This document shows, piece after piece, positions 18,113 through 27,121 of a DNA stretch of 64,000 bases. The stretch comes from Pseudomonas sp. DNDY-54. GTDB taxonomy: Bacteria; Pseudomonadota; Gammaproteobacteria; Pseudomonadales; Pseudomonadaceae. The stretch lies in assembly GCF_019880365.1 (NCBI RefSeq), contig NZ_CP082271.1, forward strand, positions 1 through 64,000. Direction: 5' to 3'. The position numbers and the translations under genes were made by a program. Position 1 is the first letter of the stretch. Each line of letters begins with the position of its first letter. The notes under the pieces are model-generated. The model saw only the letters and a list, made by a program, of their open reading frames with translations, had not been told where the DNA came from and made no database searches.

Positions 18113-19522
18113 ATGCACAACTGGAAACAGGCCCTGCTCTCTGCTGGCAGTGGCGTGTCGAAATACAAGCTGCTGGTCACGGCAGTGGCCACCGATATCG
18201 AAAAAGGCAGCCTGCATGACGGCCAGCGCCTGCCGCCGCAGCGCCTGCTCGCCGAGCAGCTCGATGTCAGCGTGCAAACGGTGACCAACGCCTACAAGGA
18301 GCTTGAGCGTCAGGGCTGGGTGCGGTGTGAGGTCGGACGCGGCAGTTTCGTCAGCCGGCGCATCAGCGAGCGCGTCGCCAGCTCCATGCTCGACCGCGGC
18401 GAGAATTCGCTGCTCGACTTTTCCACGGCGCGCATCATTCGCACCGACATCCATGATCGCTATTGGCGACAAACCTGCGCGGAGCTGGCCGCTGAGCATG
18501 AGCAGCCGTGGATCCATGCGTGCCGGCCCATTGCGGGGTTCGAGCATCACCGCGAAGTGGGGGTGCAGTGGCTTGCCGGGTTAGGCCTGAACGTCGAGTT
18601 GCAGGACTTGCTGCTGACCAACGGCACCTCTCACTCGATATTCCTCGCGCTTGCATCGCTGGCAGGCCCGGATGACGTGGTGCTGTGCGAAAACTGCACC
18701 GATCACGGCGTTATCGGGACGGCGCAGGTGCTCGGCTTCACCCTACAGGGCGTGGAAACCGATCGCCATGGGCTCGATCCGGAGCACTTTGAGGACCTCT
18801 GCGGCAATGAGCGGGTCACCGCGTTGGTGTGCACGCCTAATCTGAATAACCCGACCAGCAGTGTGATGCCGGACATGCGCCGTCGGGAGATCGCGGAGAT
18901 CGCTCGGCGCTACGGCGTCTATGTCATCGAAGACGATGTCTACGGTCCGCTGCTTGGCGACCATCGCGACGCCTTGCCGATCAGCCATTACCTGCCCGAA
19001 TTGTCGTTCTACTGCACCAGCCTCACCAAGTCTGTGCTCACCGGGCTGCGTATCGGTTACCTGGCCATGCCCCGTCGACTGGCGTTGCGCACCGAGAGCA
19101 TTCTGCGGGTCAACAGCTGGATGGCGGCGCCGTTGCTTGGCGAGATCGCCACGCGCTGGATCGAGCGGGGGCAGGCCGATGAACTGGTGCGGTTGCAACG
19201 TCAGTTGATCGCTGTCCGCCAGGCCGCCGTGACGGACGAGCTGGGCGACTACCTGCGCGGCAGCCATCCGATGTCGCTCAGCGCCTGGTTGAATGTCCCC
19301 GAGCACTGGGAGCTGGATGCACTGCAGCGTGAGCTGCGTCGACGTGGCGTGGCGCTGACCCTGCCGGACCCGTTTTTGCCGCCTGGTACGCCACGCCCGA
19401 GGGCGATGCGCTTGTGCATTGGCGCTGAATGCGACGACGAGCGATTACGCGCGGGGTTATCCAGCGTCCGTGAAATATTCGAACAGTACCCAGAGATTCA
19501 TGAATTTCGCGGTGCGCGCTGA
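18113..19522 (+). CDS. enuR: MocR/GntR-family regulator of ectoine catabolism
   Basis: Transcription factor joining a GntR winged helix (about 15-85, with LPPQRLLAEQLDVSVQTVTNAYKELERQGWV) to a fold-type I aminotransferase domain (about 100-465) that binds PLP. The PLP-lysine region is CTSLTKS, giving K306; the cofactor Asp lies in VIEDDVYG (about 272-275). In studied bacteria EnuR represses ectoine genes and is released by PLP-bound ectoine degradation intermediates. The ATG at 18113 follows GAGGGGAA; upstream in-frame sequence is not conserved-looking. 469 residues is normal for the family. Confidence 0.88.
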   Translation: MHNWKQALLSAGSGVSKYKLLVTAVATDIEKGSLHDGQRLPPQRLLAEQLDVSVQTVTNAYKELERQGWVRCEVGRGSFVSRRISERVASSMLDRGENSLLDFSTARIIRTDIHDRYWRQTCAELAAEHEQPWIHACRPIAGFEHHREVGVQWLAGLGLNVELQDLLLTNGTSHSIFLALASLAGPDDVVLCENCTDHGVIGTAQVLGFTLQGVETDRHGLDPEHFEDLCGNERVTALVCTPNLNNPTSSVMPDMRRREIAEIARRYGVYVIEDDVYGPLLGDHRDALPISHYLPELSFYCTSLTKSVLTGLRIGYLAMPRRLALRTESILRVNSWMAAPLLGEIATRWIERGQADELVRLQRQLIAVRQAAVTDELGDYLRGSHPMSLSAWLNVPEHWELDALQRELRRRGVALTLPDPFLPPGTPRPRAMRLCIGAECDDERLRAGLSSVREIFEQYPEIHEFRGAR

Positions 19523-19627
19523 CATAGCAGGCGGTGCCCTCAGGTGCCGTCGATCCATCGTCACCGCGGCGCTGAAAGGGTGCACGCCCTGGCCCAGCGC
19601 AGCCCAATCATGGCCCGAAAATAAAGC

Positions 19628-19640
19628 GTCCTAGTACATT
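19628..19640 (+). promoter_or_regulatory. Candidate EnuR operator overlapping the eutB promoter
   Basis: GTCCTAGTACATT, near-identical to the copy at 18045-18057. It overlaps a possible -35 (TTGGGC, 19639-19644), which is spaced 18 bp from TACACT (19663-19668). That placement suits a repressor. A weaker relative (CCTAGCATGT) lies before doeC near 25540. Confidence 0.42.
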
Positions 19641-19697
19641 GGGCTGGCGAAATGGCCGCTCCTACACTCGGCTCCATTCTCCATCGGAATGTACGCC

Positions 19698-20669
19698 ATG
19701 CAGCCGATTGTTCTTGATCAGCTCTTCGAGGCCCGCGAACGCATCCGCGGGCTCATTCGTGAAACGTCTCTGGAGCGGTCGGCGTCGCTCAGTCAGCTGA
19801 TTGGCGTTCCGGTGTGGTTGAAGCTGGAATCGCAACAGGCCACCGGAAGTTTCAAGTTGCGCGGCGCCAGCCATGCGGTGTCACAACTGTCGCACGCGCA
19901 GAAGCGCCTCGGCGTGGTCACTGCCTCCACCGGCAATCATGGTCGAGCGCTCGCCTTTGCCGCCGCGCAGCAGGGTGTTAAAGCCATCGTTTGCCTGTCG
20001 AAGTTGGTACCGTCGAACAAGGTTCAGTTGATCCGTGAGCTTGGCGCAGACGTGGTCATCGTCGGCCACAGCCAGGATGATGCGCAGCGCGAAGCTGAAC
20101 GCATTGCTCGTGAACAGGGCGCGGTCTTCATTCCCGCCTTCGATCATGCCGACATCATTGCCGGCCAGGGCTCGCTCGGTCTGGAGATCCTTGAACAGTG
20201 CCCTGAAGTTGCCGACGTGCTGGTGCCGCTGTCCGGTGGCGGACTGTTTGCCGGCGTCGCCCTCGGTCTCAAGGGCCAGCGACCCGAGATTCGAGCCCAT
20301 GGCATCAGCATGCGCTGCGGGGCGGCCATGCAGGCGAGCCTTGCGGCCGGTCATCCGGTCGAGGTGGAAGAAGGCCGAAGCCTGGCTGATTCGCTCGGCG
20401 GCGGCATCGGTCTGAACAATCGCTACACCTTCGCGATGGTCCGCGCGCTCGCCGACAGCATCGTTCTGCTCGACGAGCCCACCATCGCCGCCGGCATGCG
20501 CCACGCCTATCACCGAGAGCGGCTGGTGCTGGAAGGAGCGGCGGCCGTCGGCATCGCGGCGCTGCTTGAGGGCGCGCTCGTGCCTCGCGGGCCGGTGGTG
20601 GTGGTTATCAGTGGCCGCAACGTCGACATCGACCAGCACCTGCGCGTGCTTAACGGCGCCAACGAATAA
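19698..20669 (+). CDS. eutB: EutB, threonine dehydratase-like PLP enzyme of (hydroxy)ectoine utilisation
   Basis: Fold-type II PLP enzyme resembling threonine/serine dehydratases, 323 residues. The PLP lysine is in SFKLRGAS (K53), with the substrate loop ASTGNHG and the phosphate-binding glycine loop PLSGGGLFAG. In ectoine-utilising bacteria EutB is proposed to work with EutC and EutA in converting hydroxyectoine or its breakdown products. I prefer ATG 19698 because the GGA-containing ribosome site is correctly spaced; ATG 19689 is three codons upstream. First gene of the eutB-eutC-doeA-doeB-doeX run. Confidence 0.88.
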   Translation: MQPIVLDQLFEARERIRGLIRETSLERSASLSQLIGVPVWLKLESQQATGSFKLRGASHAVSQLSHAQKRLGVVTASTGNHGRALAFAAAQQGVKAIVCLSKLVPSNKVQLIRELGADVVIVGHSQDDAQREAERIAREQGAVFIPAFDHADIIAGQGSLGLEILEQCPEVADVLVPLSGGGLFAGVALGLKGQRPEIRAHGISMRCGAAMQASLAAGHPVEVEEGRSLADSLGGGIGLNNRYTFAMVRALADSIVLLDEPTIAAGMRHAYHRERLVLEGAAAVGIAALLEGALVPRGPVVVVISGRNVDIDQHLRVLNGANE

Positions 20670-20716
20670 CAACCCAATCCCGGCAACCCCGCTACCGGTG
20701 CGCCCGGAGCACGTCG

Positions 20717-21712
20717 ATGGAGATCAACATGGCCGAGACCATTCTGCTCAGCGAAACCGATCTCCGCGCCTGCCTGGCCCTTGATCCGGCCAGCCTCGAC
20801 GCGGTCGAACATGCGTTTCGTTTGCTCGCGACGACGTCGGTGGCAATGCCGCCGGTCCTGCGTTTGGATATTCCCGAGTACAACGGTGAGGTCGACGTTA
20901 AGACCGCCTACCTGCCTGGGCTGCCGCGCTTTGCCATCAAGGTCAGCCCCGGGTTTTTCGATAACCCGGCAATCGGCTTGCCCAGCCTAAACGGCCTGAT
21001 GATGCTGTTCTCGGCGCGTACCGGATTGCTCGACGCCCTGTTGTTGGACAACGGCTTCCTCACCGCGGTGCGGACGGCCGCGGCGGGTGCGGTGGCGGCC
21101 AAATGGCTGAGCCGGCCGGATGCCCGTCGCGTTGCGATCATGGGTGCCGGCGAACAGGCGCGCCTGCAGCTCGCTGCCCTGCGGCTGGTGCGGGATATCC
21201 GTGAGGTACGCGTCTGGGCGCGTGATCCGGCAAAGGCGGAGGCCTTTGCCGGCGAGCTGGCAGGTGTCGAGGCGCATGTTGCCGACAACCTCGACGGCGC
21301 CATGGACGGCGTTGACATTGCCATTACCACCACGCCAAGTCGCACGCCCCTGATTCAGGCGCATCATCTACAGCCGGGCCTGCATATCACCGCCATGGGC
21401 TCGGATGCCGAACACAAGAATGAGGTGGCCGCCGAGGCGCTGGCGGCCTGCGATCTTTACGTCGCCGACCGGCTCAGCCAGACCCGGGTCCTGGGCGAAT
21501 TGCACCACGCCCTCGCGGCAAACGCCGTGGACGACTCGGCGCCCTTCGTCGAACTCGGTCAGGTGATCGCCGGGCATCATCCCGGACGGACGTCGGCCGG
21601 TCAGATCACGCTCTGCGACCTGACCGGTACCGGCGCGCAGGACACTGCCATCGCCAGCTTCGCCTTCGACAGGGCGCGCGCCGCAGGCAGGGGTTTCATC
21701 TTCAACCCCTGA
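20717..21712 (+). CDS. eutC: EutC, ornithine cyclodeaminase-like enzyme
   Basis: Ornithine cyclodeaminase/mu-crystallin family protein of 331 residues. The NAD-binding motif MGAGEQARLQL follows the conserved TAVRTAAAGAVAAKWL block, and the substrate side includes AIKVSPGFFDNP. In the ectoine context it is EutC, thought to act with EutB. Two in-frame ATGs (20717 and 20729) both have GGAG at workable spacing, so the start is uncertain by four residues. It is 47 bp after eutB. Confidence 0.87.
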   Translation: MEINMAETILLSETDLRACLALDPASLDAVEHAFRLLATTSVAMPPVLRLDIPEYNGEVDVKTAYLPGLPRFAIKVSPGFFDNPAIGLPSLNGLMMLFSARTGLLDALLLDNGFLTAVRTAAAGAVAAKWLSRPDARRVAIMGAGEQARLQLAALRLVRDIREVRVWARDPAKAEAFAGELAGVEAHVADNLDGAMDGVDIAITTTPSRTPLIQAHHLQPGLHITAMGSDAEHKNEVAAEALAACDLYVADRLSQTRVLGELHHALAANAVDDSAPFVELGQVIAGHHPGRTSAGQITLCDLTGTGAQDTAIASFAFDRARAAGRGFIFNP

Positions 21713-21817
21713 TCTTCAGACGCGAGCCTACTCGCGCTCGGGCCGCATTTTGCCCCAGCCCACGAGCCAGCTCGCCCCTGCAGACCAAGCGCGGGCCACC
21801 CACGAGGGCAAAAGAAG

Positions 21818-23008
21818 ATGTCCGAGATCGTCGTCAATCTCCCGTTCAGCCGGGAGGAATATGCGTTACGTGTCGCCAAGGTCAGGCACGCCATGGCGGC
21901 GCGTGGTATCGAGCTGCTGATCGTTACCGATCCCTCGAACATGGCGTGGCTGACCGGCTATGACGGCTGGTCGTTTTACGTGCACCAGTGCGTGTTGCTG
22001 GCGCTCGAGGGCGACCCGCTCTGGTTCGGCCGCAGTCAGGATGCCAATGGCGCGCGCCGCACCGTCTACATGGGCGACGACGATATCGTCGGCTACCCGG
22101 ACCACTACGTGCAGTCCAGCGTGAGGCACCCGATGGACTACCTGTCCTGCGAGGTGATCGCCGCGCATGGATGGGACCGCCTGGCCATCGGCGTCGAGAT
22201 GGACAATTACTACTTCAGCGCGGCGGCGTTCCGCTCGCTGCAGCAGCATTTGCCGCACACCGTTTTCGTCGACGCCACGGCGCTGGTCAACTGGCAGCGG
22301 GCGGTGAAATCACCGCAGGAAATCGCCTACATGCGCGTCGCCGCCCGAATCGTCCAGCGCATGCACGAGGCGCTCTTCGAGCGCATTGAGCCGGGGCTGC
22401 GCAAGAACGAGCTGGTCGCCGATATCTACCGCGCTGGCATTCTCGGCGTTGAGGGCCACGGCGGTGACTACCCGGCAATCGTGCCGTTGCTGCCGACCGG
22501 CGCCGACGCCAGCGCCCCGCATCTGACCTGGAACGACAACCCGTTTCAGCTCGGCGCCGGTACCTATTTCGAGATCGCCGGCTGCTACAAGCGCTATCAC
22601 TGTCCGCTGTCGCGAACCATTTACCTGGGCAAGCCGCCCGCGCACTTTCTTGAGGCCGAGCAGGCCGTGGTTGAGGGCATATCGGCGGGCCTCGCCGTGG
22701 CGCGTCCGGGCAATACCACCGGCGACATCGCCCGGGCGTTCTGCAAAGTGCTCGGCAAGTTCGATATGCACAAGGACAGCCGCTGCGGTTACCCGATCGG
22801 TATCAGCTATCCGCCGGACTGGGGCGAGCGGACCATGAGCCTTCGACCGAGCGATGAAAGCGTGCTCGTGGCGGGCATGACGTTTCACTTCATACCGGGC
22901 CTGTGGATGGAGGATTGGGGGCTGGAGATTACCGAAAGCATCCTGATCACCGAGACCGGCATGGAAACCTTCTGCGACTTGCCGCGCAAGCTCTACGTAA
23001 AGGACTGA
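21818..23008 (+). CDS. doeA: Ectoine hydrolase
   Basis: Opens the ectoine ring to N-acetyl-diaminobutyrate. The 396-residue protein belongs to the creatinase/aminopeptidase P (M24) fold: an N-terminal creatinase domain (about 10-160, TDPSNMAWLTGYDGWSFY) and a pita-bread C-terminal domain (about 175-390) with DYPAIVPLLPTG, FEIAGCYKRYHCPLSR and MTFHFIPGLW. The classical M24 metal ligands are not all recognisable, as expected for the creatinase-like branch. doeB starts 3 bp after its stop, so both are translated as a unit. Confidence 0.93.
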   Translation: MSEIVVNLPFSREEYALRVAKVRHAMAARGIELLIVTDPSNMAWLTGYDGWSFYVHQCVLLALEGDPLWFGRSQDANGARRTVYMGDDDIVGYPDHYVQSSVRHPMDYLSCEVIAAHGWDRLAIGVEMDNYYFSAAAFRSLQQHLPHTVFVDATALVNWQRAVKSPQEIAYMRVAARIVQRMHEALFERIEPGLRKNELVADIYRAGILGVEGHGGDYPAIVPLLPTGADASAPHLTWNDNPFQLGAGTYFEIAGCYKRYHCPLSRTIYLGKPPAHFLEAEQAVVEGISAGLAVARPGNTTGDIARAFCKVLGKFDMHKDSRCGYPIGISYPPDWGERTMSLRPSDESVLVAGMTFHFIPGLWMEDWGLEITESILITETGMETFCDLPRKLYVKD

Positions 23009-23011
23009 GCC

Positions 23012-24016
23012 ATGAGTGAAACGCTGTTGCGCAATCCCATCCGCCCCACCGTCGACTTCGAGCGAGACGGTGTGCAGCACGGCTATCTGCGCCTGCCCTA
23101 CTCACGTGACGATTCAGCCTGGGGCGCGGTGATGATCCCCGTCACCGTGGTGAAGAACGGATCGGGGGCCACTGCGCTGTTTACCGGCGGCAACCACGGC
23201 GACGAGTACGAAGGCCCGCTGGCACTGAGCAAGCTGGCCAGCAGCCTCGATCCAAAGGTTGTCGCTGGGCGAGTGATCATCGTCCCGTTCATGAACGCTC
23301 CGGCAGTGTGGGCCGGGACTCGTACCTCGCCGATCGACCAGGGCAACCTGAACCGTAGCTTTCCGGGCCGCCCGGACGGTACGGTGACACAGAAGATTGC
23401 AGACTACTTTCAGCGCAGCCTGCTGCCGATGGCCGACCTGGTGCTGGATATCCATTCCGGCGGCAAAACCCTCGACTTCCTGCCGTTCGCCGCCTGCCAT
23501 GTGCTGCCCGACAAGGCACAGCAGGCGCGTTGCGAGGCCGGCATGCGGGCGTTCTGCGCACCCTACTGCATGCGTATGCTCGAGCAAGACGCGCAGGGCC
23601 TGTACGACACGGCCGCCGAAGCGCTGGGCAAGGTGTTCGTCACGACCGAACTCGGTGGCGGTGGCTCCATCAGCGCACGAACGTTGGCCATCGCGGAGCG
23701 CGGTGTCCGTAACCTGCTGGTTCACTTCGAGTTGCTTGACGGTGAAATCGAATCGGCCGAATCAGTGATGCTGGATATGCCCGACGGCGACTGTTACGTC
23801 TGCAGCGAAAGCGATGGGCTGCTTGAGCTGTGCAAGGATCTGGGCGAGCCCGTCGAGGCCGGTGAGTTGGTGGCGCGGGTGCATGATGCCCGTGGCACCG
23901 GCGTGGGACCGGTTGATTATCACGCACGGCGTAGCGGGCTATTGGCCGCGCGGCATTTTCCCGGGCGAGTCCAAATCGGCGATACGCTGGCCGTGATTGC
24001 CGAGGTGGTGCGGTGA
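23012..24016 (+). CDS. doeB: N-alpha-acetyl-L-2,4-diaminobutyrate deacetylase
   Basis: Zinc deacetylase of the succinylglutamate desuccinylase/aspartoacylase family that releases acetate from N-alpha-acetyl-diaminobutyrate. The zinc motif H-x-x-E is in GGNHGDEYEG and the third ligand is in DIHSGG. The catalytic-region Glu is in VTTELGGGGSISA. The length of 334 residues fits DoeB/EutE. It follows doeA directly and supplies diaminobutyrate to DoeD. Confidence 0.93.
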   Translation: MSETLLRNPIRPTVDFERDGVQHGYLRLPYSRDDSAWGAVMIPVTVVKNGSGATALFTGGNHGDEYEGPLALSKLASSLDPKVVAGRVIIVPFMNAPAVWAGTRTSPIDQGNLNRSFPGRPDGTVTQKIADYFQRSLLPMADLVLDIHSGGKTLDFLPFAACHVLPDKAQQARCEAGMRAFCAPYCMRMLEQDAQGLYDTAAEALGKVFVTTELGGGGSISARTLAIAERGVRNLLVHFELLDGEIESAESVMLDMPDGDCYVCSESDGLLELCKDLGEPVEAGELVARVHDARGTGVGPVDYHARRSGLLAARHFPGRVQIGDTLAVIAEVVR

Positions 24017-24121
24017 ACAGGCTGACGGTGCGACCGGGATTCGACATTTCACCGGGCGCTTTATCCAGAGGCGCTGCAGGACGGGCCGCGCCTTGGGGTG
24101 GGTTGGCTGGGGGGCGCCACC

Positions 24122-24628
24122 ATGCACAAGCTTGATCGCTATGACCTGAAAATCTTGCGCATCCTGTCCGAAGACGGGCGGATCACCAAATCGGCCCTGG
24201 CCGAGGCGATCAACCTCTCGGTAACCCCGGCCTGGGAGCGCGTGCGCAAGCTTGAGGCCGCGGGGCTGGTGCGCGGCTATCGGGCGCTGATCGATTGGGG
24301 CGCGCTGTTCCGTACACAGCAGGTGCTGGTGGAAATCAGCCTGGCGCGGCACACCGCGCAGGACATGCGACGATTCGAACAGCGCCTGGCCGACGCCCCG
24401 GAGGTTGCGTTCTGCTATGCCACCGGCGGCGGCGTCGACTACATCGCGATGATCCGCGCACGCGACATCGACCACTATCAGCGCTTCATCGACACTCTGT
24501 TGCTGGAAGATCTCGGCATCGAACGCTACTACACCTACATCGTCACCAAGCGTGTGAAGCACGACGAAGGGAGTGCGCCGGCGGCGTTTGACGACGCGCT
24601 TCCAGAGTCGCGAATCGAGGTGTTCTGA
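24122..24628 (+). CDS. doeX: Lrp/AsnC-family regulator DoeX
   Basis: 168-residue Lrp/AsnC protein. It has an N-terminal helix-turn-helix (about 3-60, LDRYDLKILRILSEDGRITKSALAEAINLSVTPAWERVRKLEAAGLV) and a C-terminal RAM ligand domain with VAFCYATGGGVDYIAMIRA. ATG 24122 gives the family N-terminus; an in-frame GTG upstream adds eight unconserved residues. In Halomonas the equivalent DoeX binds near the doe genes. Here it would be a second regulator beside EnuR. Confidence 0.88.
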   Translation: MHKLDRYDLKILRILSEDGRITKSALAEAINLSVTPAWERVRKLEAAGLVRGYRALIDWGALFRTQQVLVEISLARHTAQDMRRFEQRLADAPEVAFCYATGGGVDYIAMIRARDIDHYQRFIDTLLLEDLGIERYYTYIVTKRVKHDEGSAPAAFDDALPESRIEVF

Positions 24629-24696
24629 CCAGTGCGGCTGTACCCGGGGCCGGTTTGACACTAGAATGCGCGCCGCCTCGATCATCTCGGTCGGCA

Positions 24697-24731
24697 AATG
24701 GGTTCCCTCACCCCATCACTTCCAAAAAGGA
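24697..24731 (+). ncRNA. preQ1-I riboswitch-like leader of yhhQ
   Basis: A compact H-type pseudoknot can be drawn. P1 is ATGGG (24698-24702) pairing with CCCAT (24712-24716) around a 9-nt pyrimidine-rich loop. Then comes an unpaired tail with an A-run, ending AAAAAGGA (24724-24731). TCC in the loop can pair with the GGA, which is also the Shine-Dalgarno of the gene starting at 24738. Size, P1 length, A-rich tail and ribosome-site sequestration all resemble preQ1-I aptamers, and the gene behind it transports queuosine precursors. Folding was done by eye only. Confidence 0.68.
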
Positions 24732-24737
24732 CATGCC

Positions 24738-25391
24738 ATGTTGCAGCTCCCTTCGTCTGCCCGTCGGATTACCCTGGCAGGCCTGATCGCCTTTCACATC
24801 CTCATCATCATTGCCAGCAACTACCTGGTGCAGCTGCCAATGACGCTGTTCGGCTGGCACACCACCTGGGGTGCGTTCAGCTTTCCGTTCATCTTTCTGG
24901 CTACCGACCTGACCGTGCGTTTGCTCGGCAAAGGCCCGGCGCGGCGGGTGATCGCTCAGGTCATGGTCCCTGCGCTGGTCGCCTCTTACGTGGTCTCGGT
25001 GCTGTTTCATCAAGGCGCGTTCAGCGGTTTCGCAGCCTTGGGTGAGTTCAACCTGTTCGTGTTCCGCATCGCGATCGCCAGTTTCCTCGCCTACGTGTTC
25101 GGCCAGATTCTCGATATCCAAGTGTTCGACCGGCTGCGGCGGTTGCGCCAGTGGTGGGTCGCACCCAGCGCCTCGACGGTATTCGGCAACCTGCTGGATA
25201 CCTTTGTGTTCTTCTCCATCGCCTTCTGGCACAGCGATGATCCCTTCATGGCGGCGAACTGGGTGGAAATTGCCAGCGTCGATTATGTAATCAAGCTGGC
25301 CATCAGCCTGGCGCTGTTCGTGCCGCTGTACGGCATGCTGCTCAACGCCATCGTGCGCATGCTGCCTCAGCAGAAGCCAGCCACGGCGTAA
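24738..25391 (+). CDS. yhhQ: Queuosine precursor transporter (YhhQ family)
   Basis: Inner-membrane importer of preQ0/preQ1 (7-deazaguanine) precursors of the tRNA base queuosine. The 217-residue protein has about six hydrophobic segments, beginning ITLAGLIAFHILIIIASNYLVQL, then the conserved WGAFSFPFIFLATDLTVRLLG and GNLLDTFVFFSIAFW stretches of this family. It starts at ATG 24738, six bases after an AAGGA site inside the proposed riboswitch. It interrupts the ectoine genes between doeX and doeC and has no obvious role in ectoine metabolism. Confidence 0.9.
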   Translation: MLQLPSSARRITLAGLIAFHILIIIASNYLVQLPMTLFGWHTTWGAFSFPFIFLATDLTVRLLGKGPARRVIAQVMVPALVASYVVSVLFHQGAFSGFAALGEFNLFVFRIAIASFLAYVFGQILDIQVFDRLRRLRQWWVAPSASTVFGNLLDTFVFFSIAFWHSDDPFMAANWVEIASVDYVIKLAISLALFVPLYGMLLNAIVRMLPQQKPATA

Positions 25392-25579
25392 CACGCGAGG
25401 AGGCGGCCCGCGTCGGACGCCTCAAATGTCTTTTCACGATTCCACCACCAGCGCGCGCATTTCCTGTTTCACCCCCGCTGAACAGAAAATTCCGCCCGCC
25501 AATCGGGCCGCTACGAAAAAAAGACCAAGTCACCCTTCCCTAGCATGTCTCCTATGCCACCCGGCCCGGAGACATCGCT

Positions 25580-27043
25580 ATGCCGCTCGACCATCCCGTG
25601 CTGTTCAAATCCCTCTGCTACGTGAACGGGCAGTGGGTCCACAGTCGCAGCGGCGCCAGCATCGCCGTGCAGAACCCCGCCAACCAAGCCGAGATCGCGC
25701 ATGTGCCGATGCTCGAACGCGAGCAGATCGTCGCCGCGGTGGACGCTGCCGCGCGAGCTTTCACCCACTGGCGCAGGCAAAGCCTGGATCAGCGCGCCGC
25801 CCTGCTGCAGCGCTGGGCCGAGTTGATTCTGCGCCATCAGGAGGACCTGGCCGCCATCCTCTGTGAGGAACAGGGCAAGCCGCTGAACGAAGCGCGCGGT
25901 GAGATCCGCTACGCCGCCAGCTTCATCCCCTGGTTCGCCGAGGAAGCTCGGCGTCTCTATGGCCGGACCATTCCGAGCCATATCGCCGATGCCGAACTGA
26001 GCACCTTGAAAACGCCGGTCGGCGTCTGCGCCCTGCTCACGCCCTGGAACTTCCCCAGCGCAATGATTGCCCGCAAGGCTGCCGCGGCGCTCGCAGCTGG
26101 CTGCACCGTGGTGGTCAAGCCGGCACACGAGACGCCCTGTTCCGCCTTTGCCCTCGCCCAGCTCGCGGAAGAGGCCGGCCTGCCCGCCGGCGTGTTCAAT
26201 GTGGTGCTCGGCGAGCCGCAGATGGTCATGGAAACCCTGGTGCAGGATTCGCGCGTGCGTTCGGTGAGCTTTACCGGCTCGACCCGCGTCGGTCGCCTGA
26301 TACTCGCCGCTGCCGCGCCCGGGGTCACGAAGGTGGCGCTGGAGCTGGGCGGCAATGCCCCCCTGATTATTTGCGAGGACGCTGACCTCGATCACGCGGT
26401 GCAGGTGGCCATGGACGCCAAGTTCCAGACCTCTGGTCAGGACTGCTGCGCGGCCAACCGTATCCTGGTGCAGCGGCCGGTCTATGAGGCGTTCCTGGCG
26501 CGCTTCGCCCGCGCCGTGCGGGCGCTGCGCGTCGGACCCGGCTGCGATGAGCGCAGTCAGGTTGGTCCACTGATGCACCAGGCAGCGGTCGACGCTACCG
26601 CCGCGCGGGTGGCGGACGCCCGAGAAAAGGGCGCTCGGCTGCTGGTCGGCGGTGAGCCCCATGCGCTTGGCGGCTGGTTCTGGCAGCCCACCCTGCTGGC
26701 CGACGTCACGCCCGACATGCGCATCTACCGCGAGGAAAACTTCGCGCCGATTGCCGGCGTGCTGCCATTCGACAGCCTGGATGAAGCCGTCACCATGGCC
26801 AACGACACCGAATACGGGCTGGCCGCCTACGTGTGTTCGAACCGGCTGGACGTGGTCCATCCGCTCATTCGTCGGCTGGATCACGCGATGGTTGCGGTCA
26901 ACGGCACCAAATTCACCGGGCACCCGATCCCCTTCGGCGGCATGAAGGCCTCCGGCCTTGGCCGTGAAGGCGGCAGCGAAGGCTTCGAGCCGTTCGTCGA
27001 GACCCAATACGTCTGCATCTACCCTCAGGGCCAGCGCTACTGA
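25580..27043 (+). CDS. doeC: NAD-dependent aldehyde dehydrogenase DoeC (aspartate-semialdehyde to aspartate)
   Basis: 487-residue aldehyde dehydrogenase resembling succinate-semialdehyde dehydrogenases. The catalytic Cys is in SGQDCCAANR (C289), the general base Glu in ELGGNAP (E255) and the cofactor loop in FTGSTRVGRL. In ectoine degradation this enzyme oxidises the semialdehyde made by DoeD to aspartate. A 188-bp non-coding stretch after yhhQ suggests its own promoter. It precedes doeD by 78 bp. Confidence 0.9.
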   Translation: MPLDHPVLFKSLCYVNGQWVHSRSGASIAVQNPANQAEIAHVPMLEREQIVAAVDAAARAFTHWRRQSLDQRAALLQRWAELILRHQEDLAAILCEEQGKPLNEARGEIRYAASFIPWFAEEARRLYGRTIPSHIADAELSTLKTPVGVCALLTPWNFPSAMIARKAAAALAAGCTVVVKPAHETPCSAFALAQLAEEAGLPAGVFNVVLGEPQMVMETLVQDSRVRSVSFTGSTRVGRLILAAAAPGVTKVALELGGNAPLIICEDADLDHAVQVAMDAKFQTSGQDCCAANRILVQRPVYEAFLARFARAVRALRVGPGCDERSQVGPLMHQAAVDATAARVADAREKGARLLVGGEPHALGGWFWQPTLLADVTPDMRIYREENFAPIAGVLPFDSLDEAVTMANDTEYGLAAYVCSNRLDVVHPLIRRLDHAMVAVNGTKFTGHPIPFGGMKASGLGREGGSEGFEPFVETQYVCIYPQGQRY

Positions 27044-27121
27044 CCCTGTCGACGTTAACCACGCCACCGCCGAACGGGCCGGATGGGCCGTACCCGCGCA
27101 ACACAGCAAACGGAGAACACC

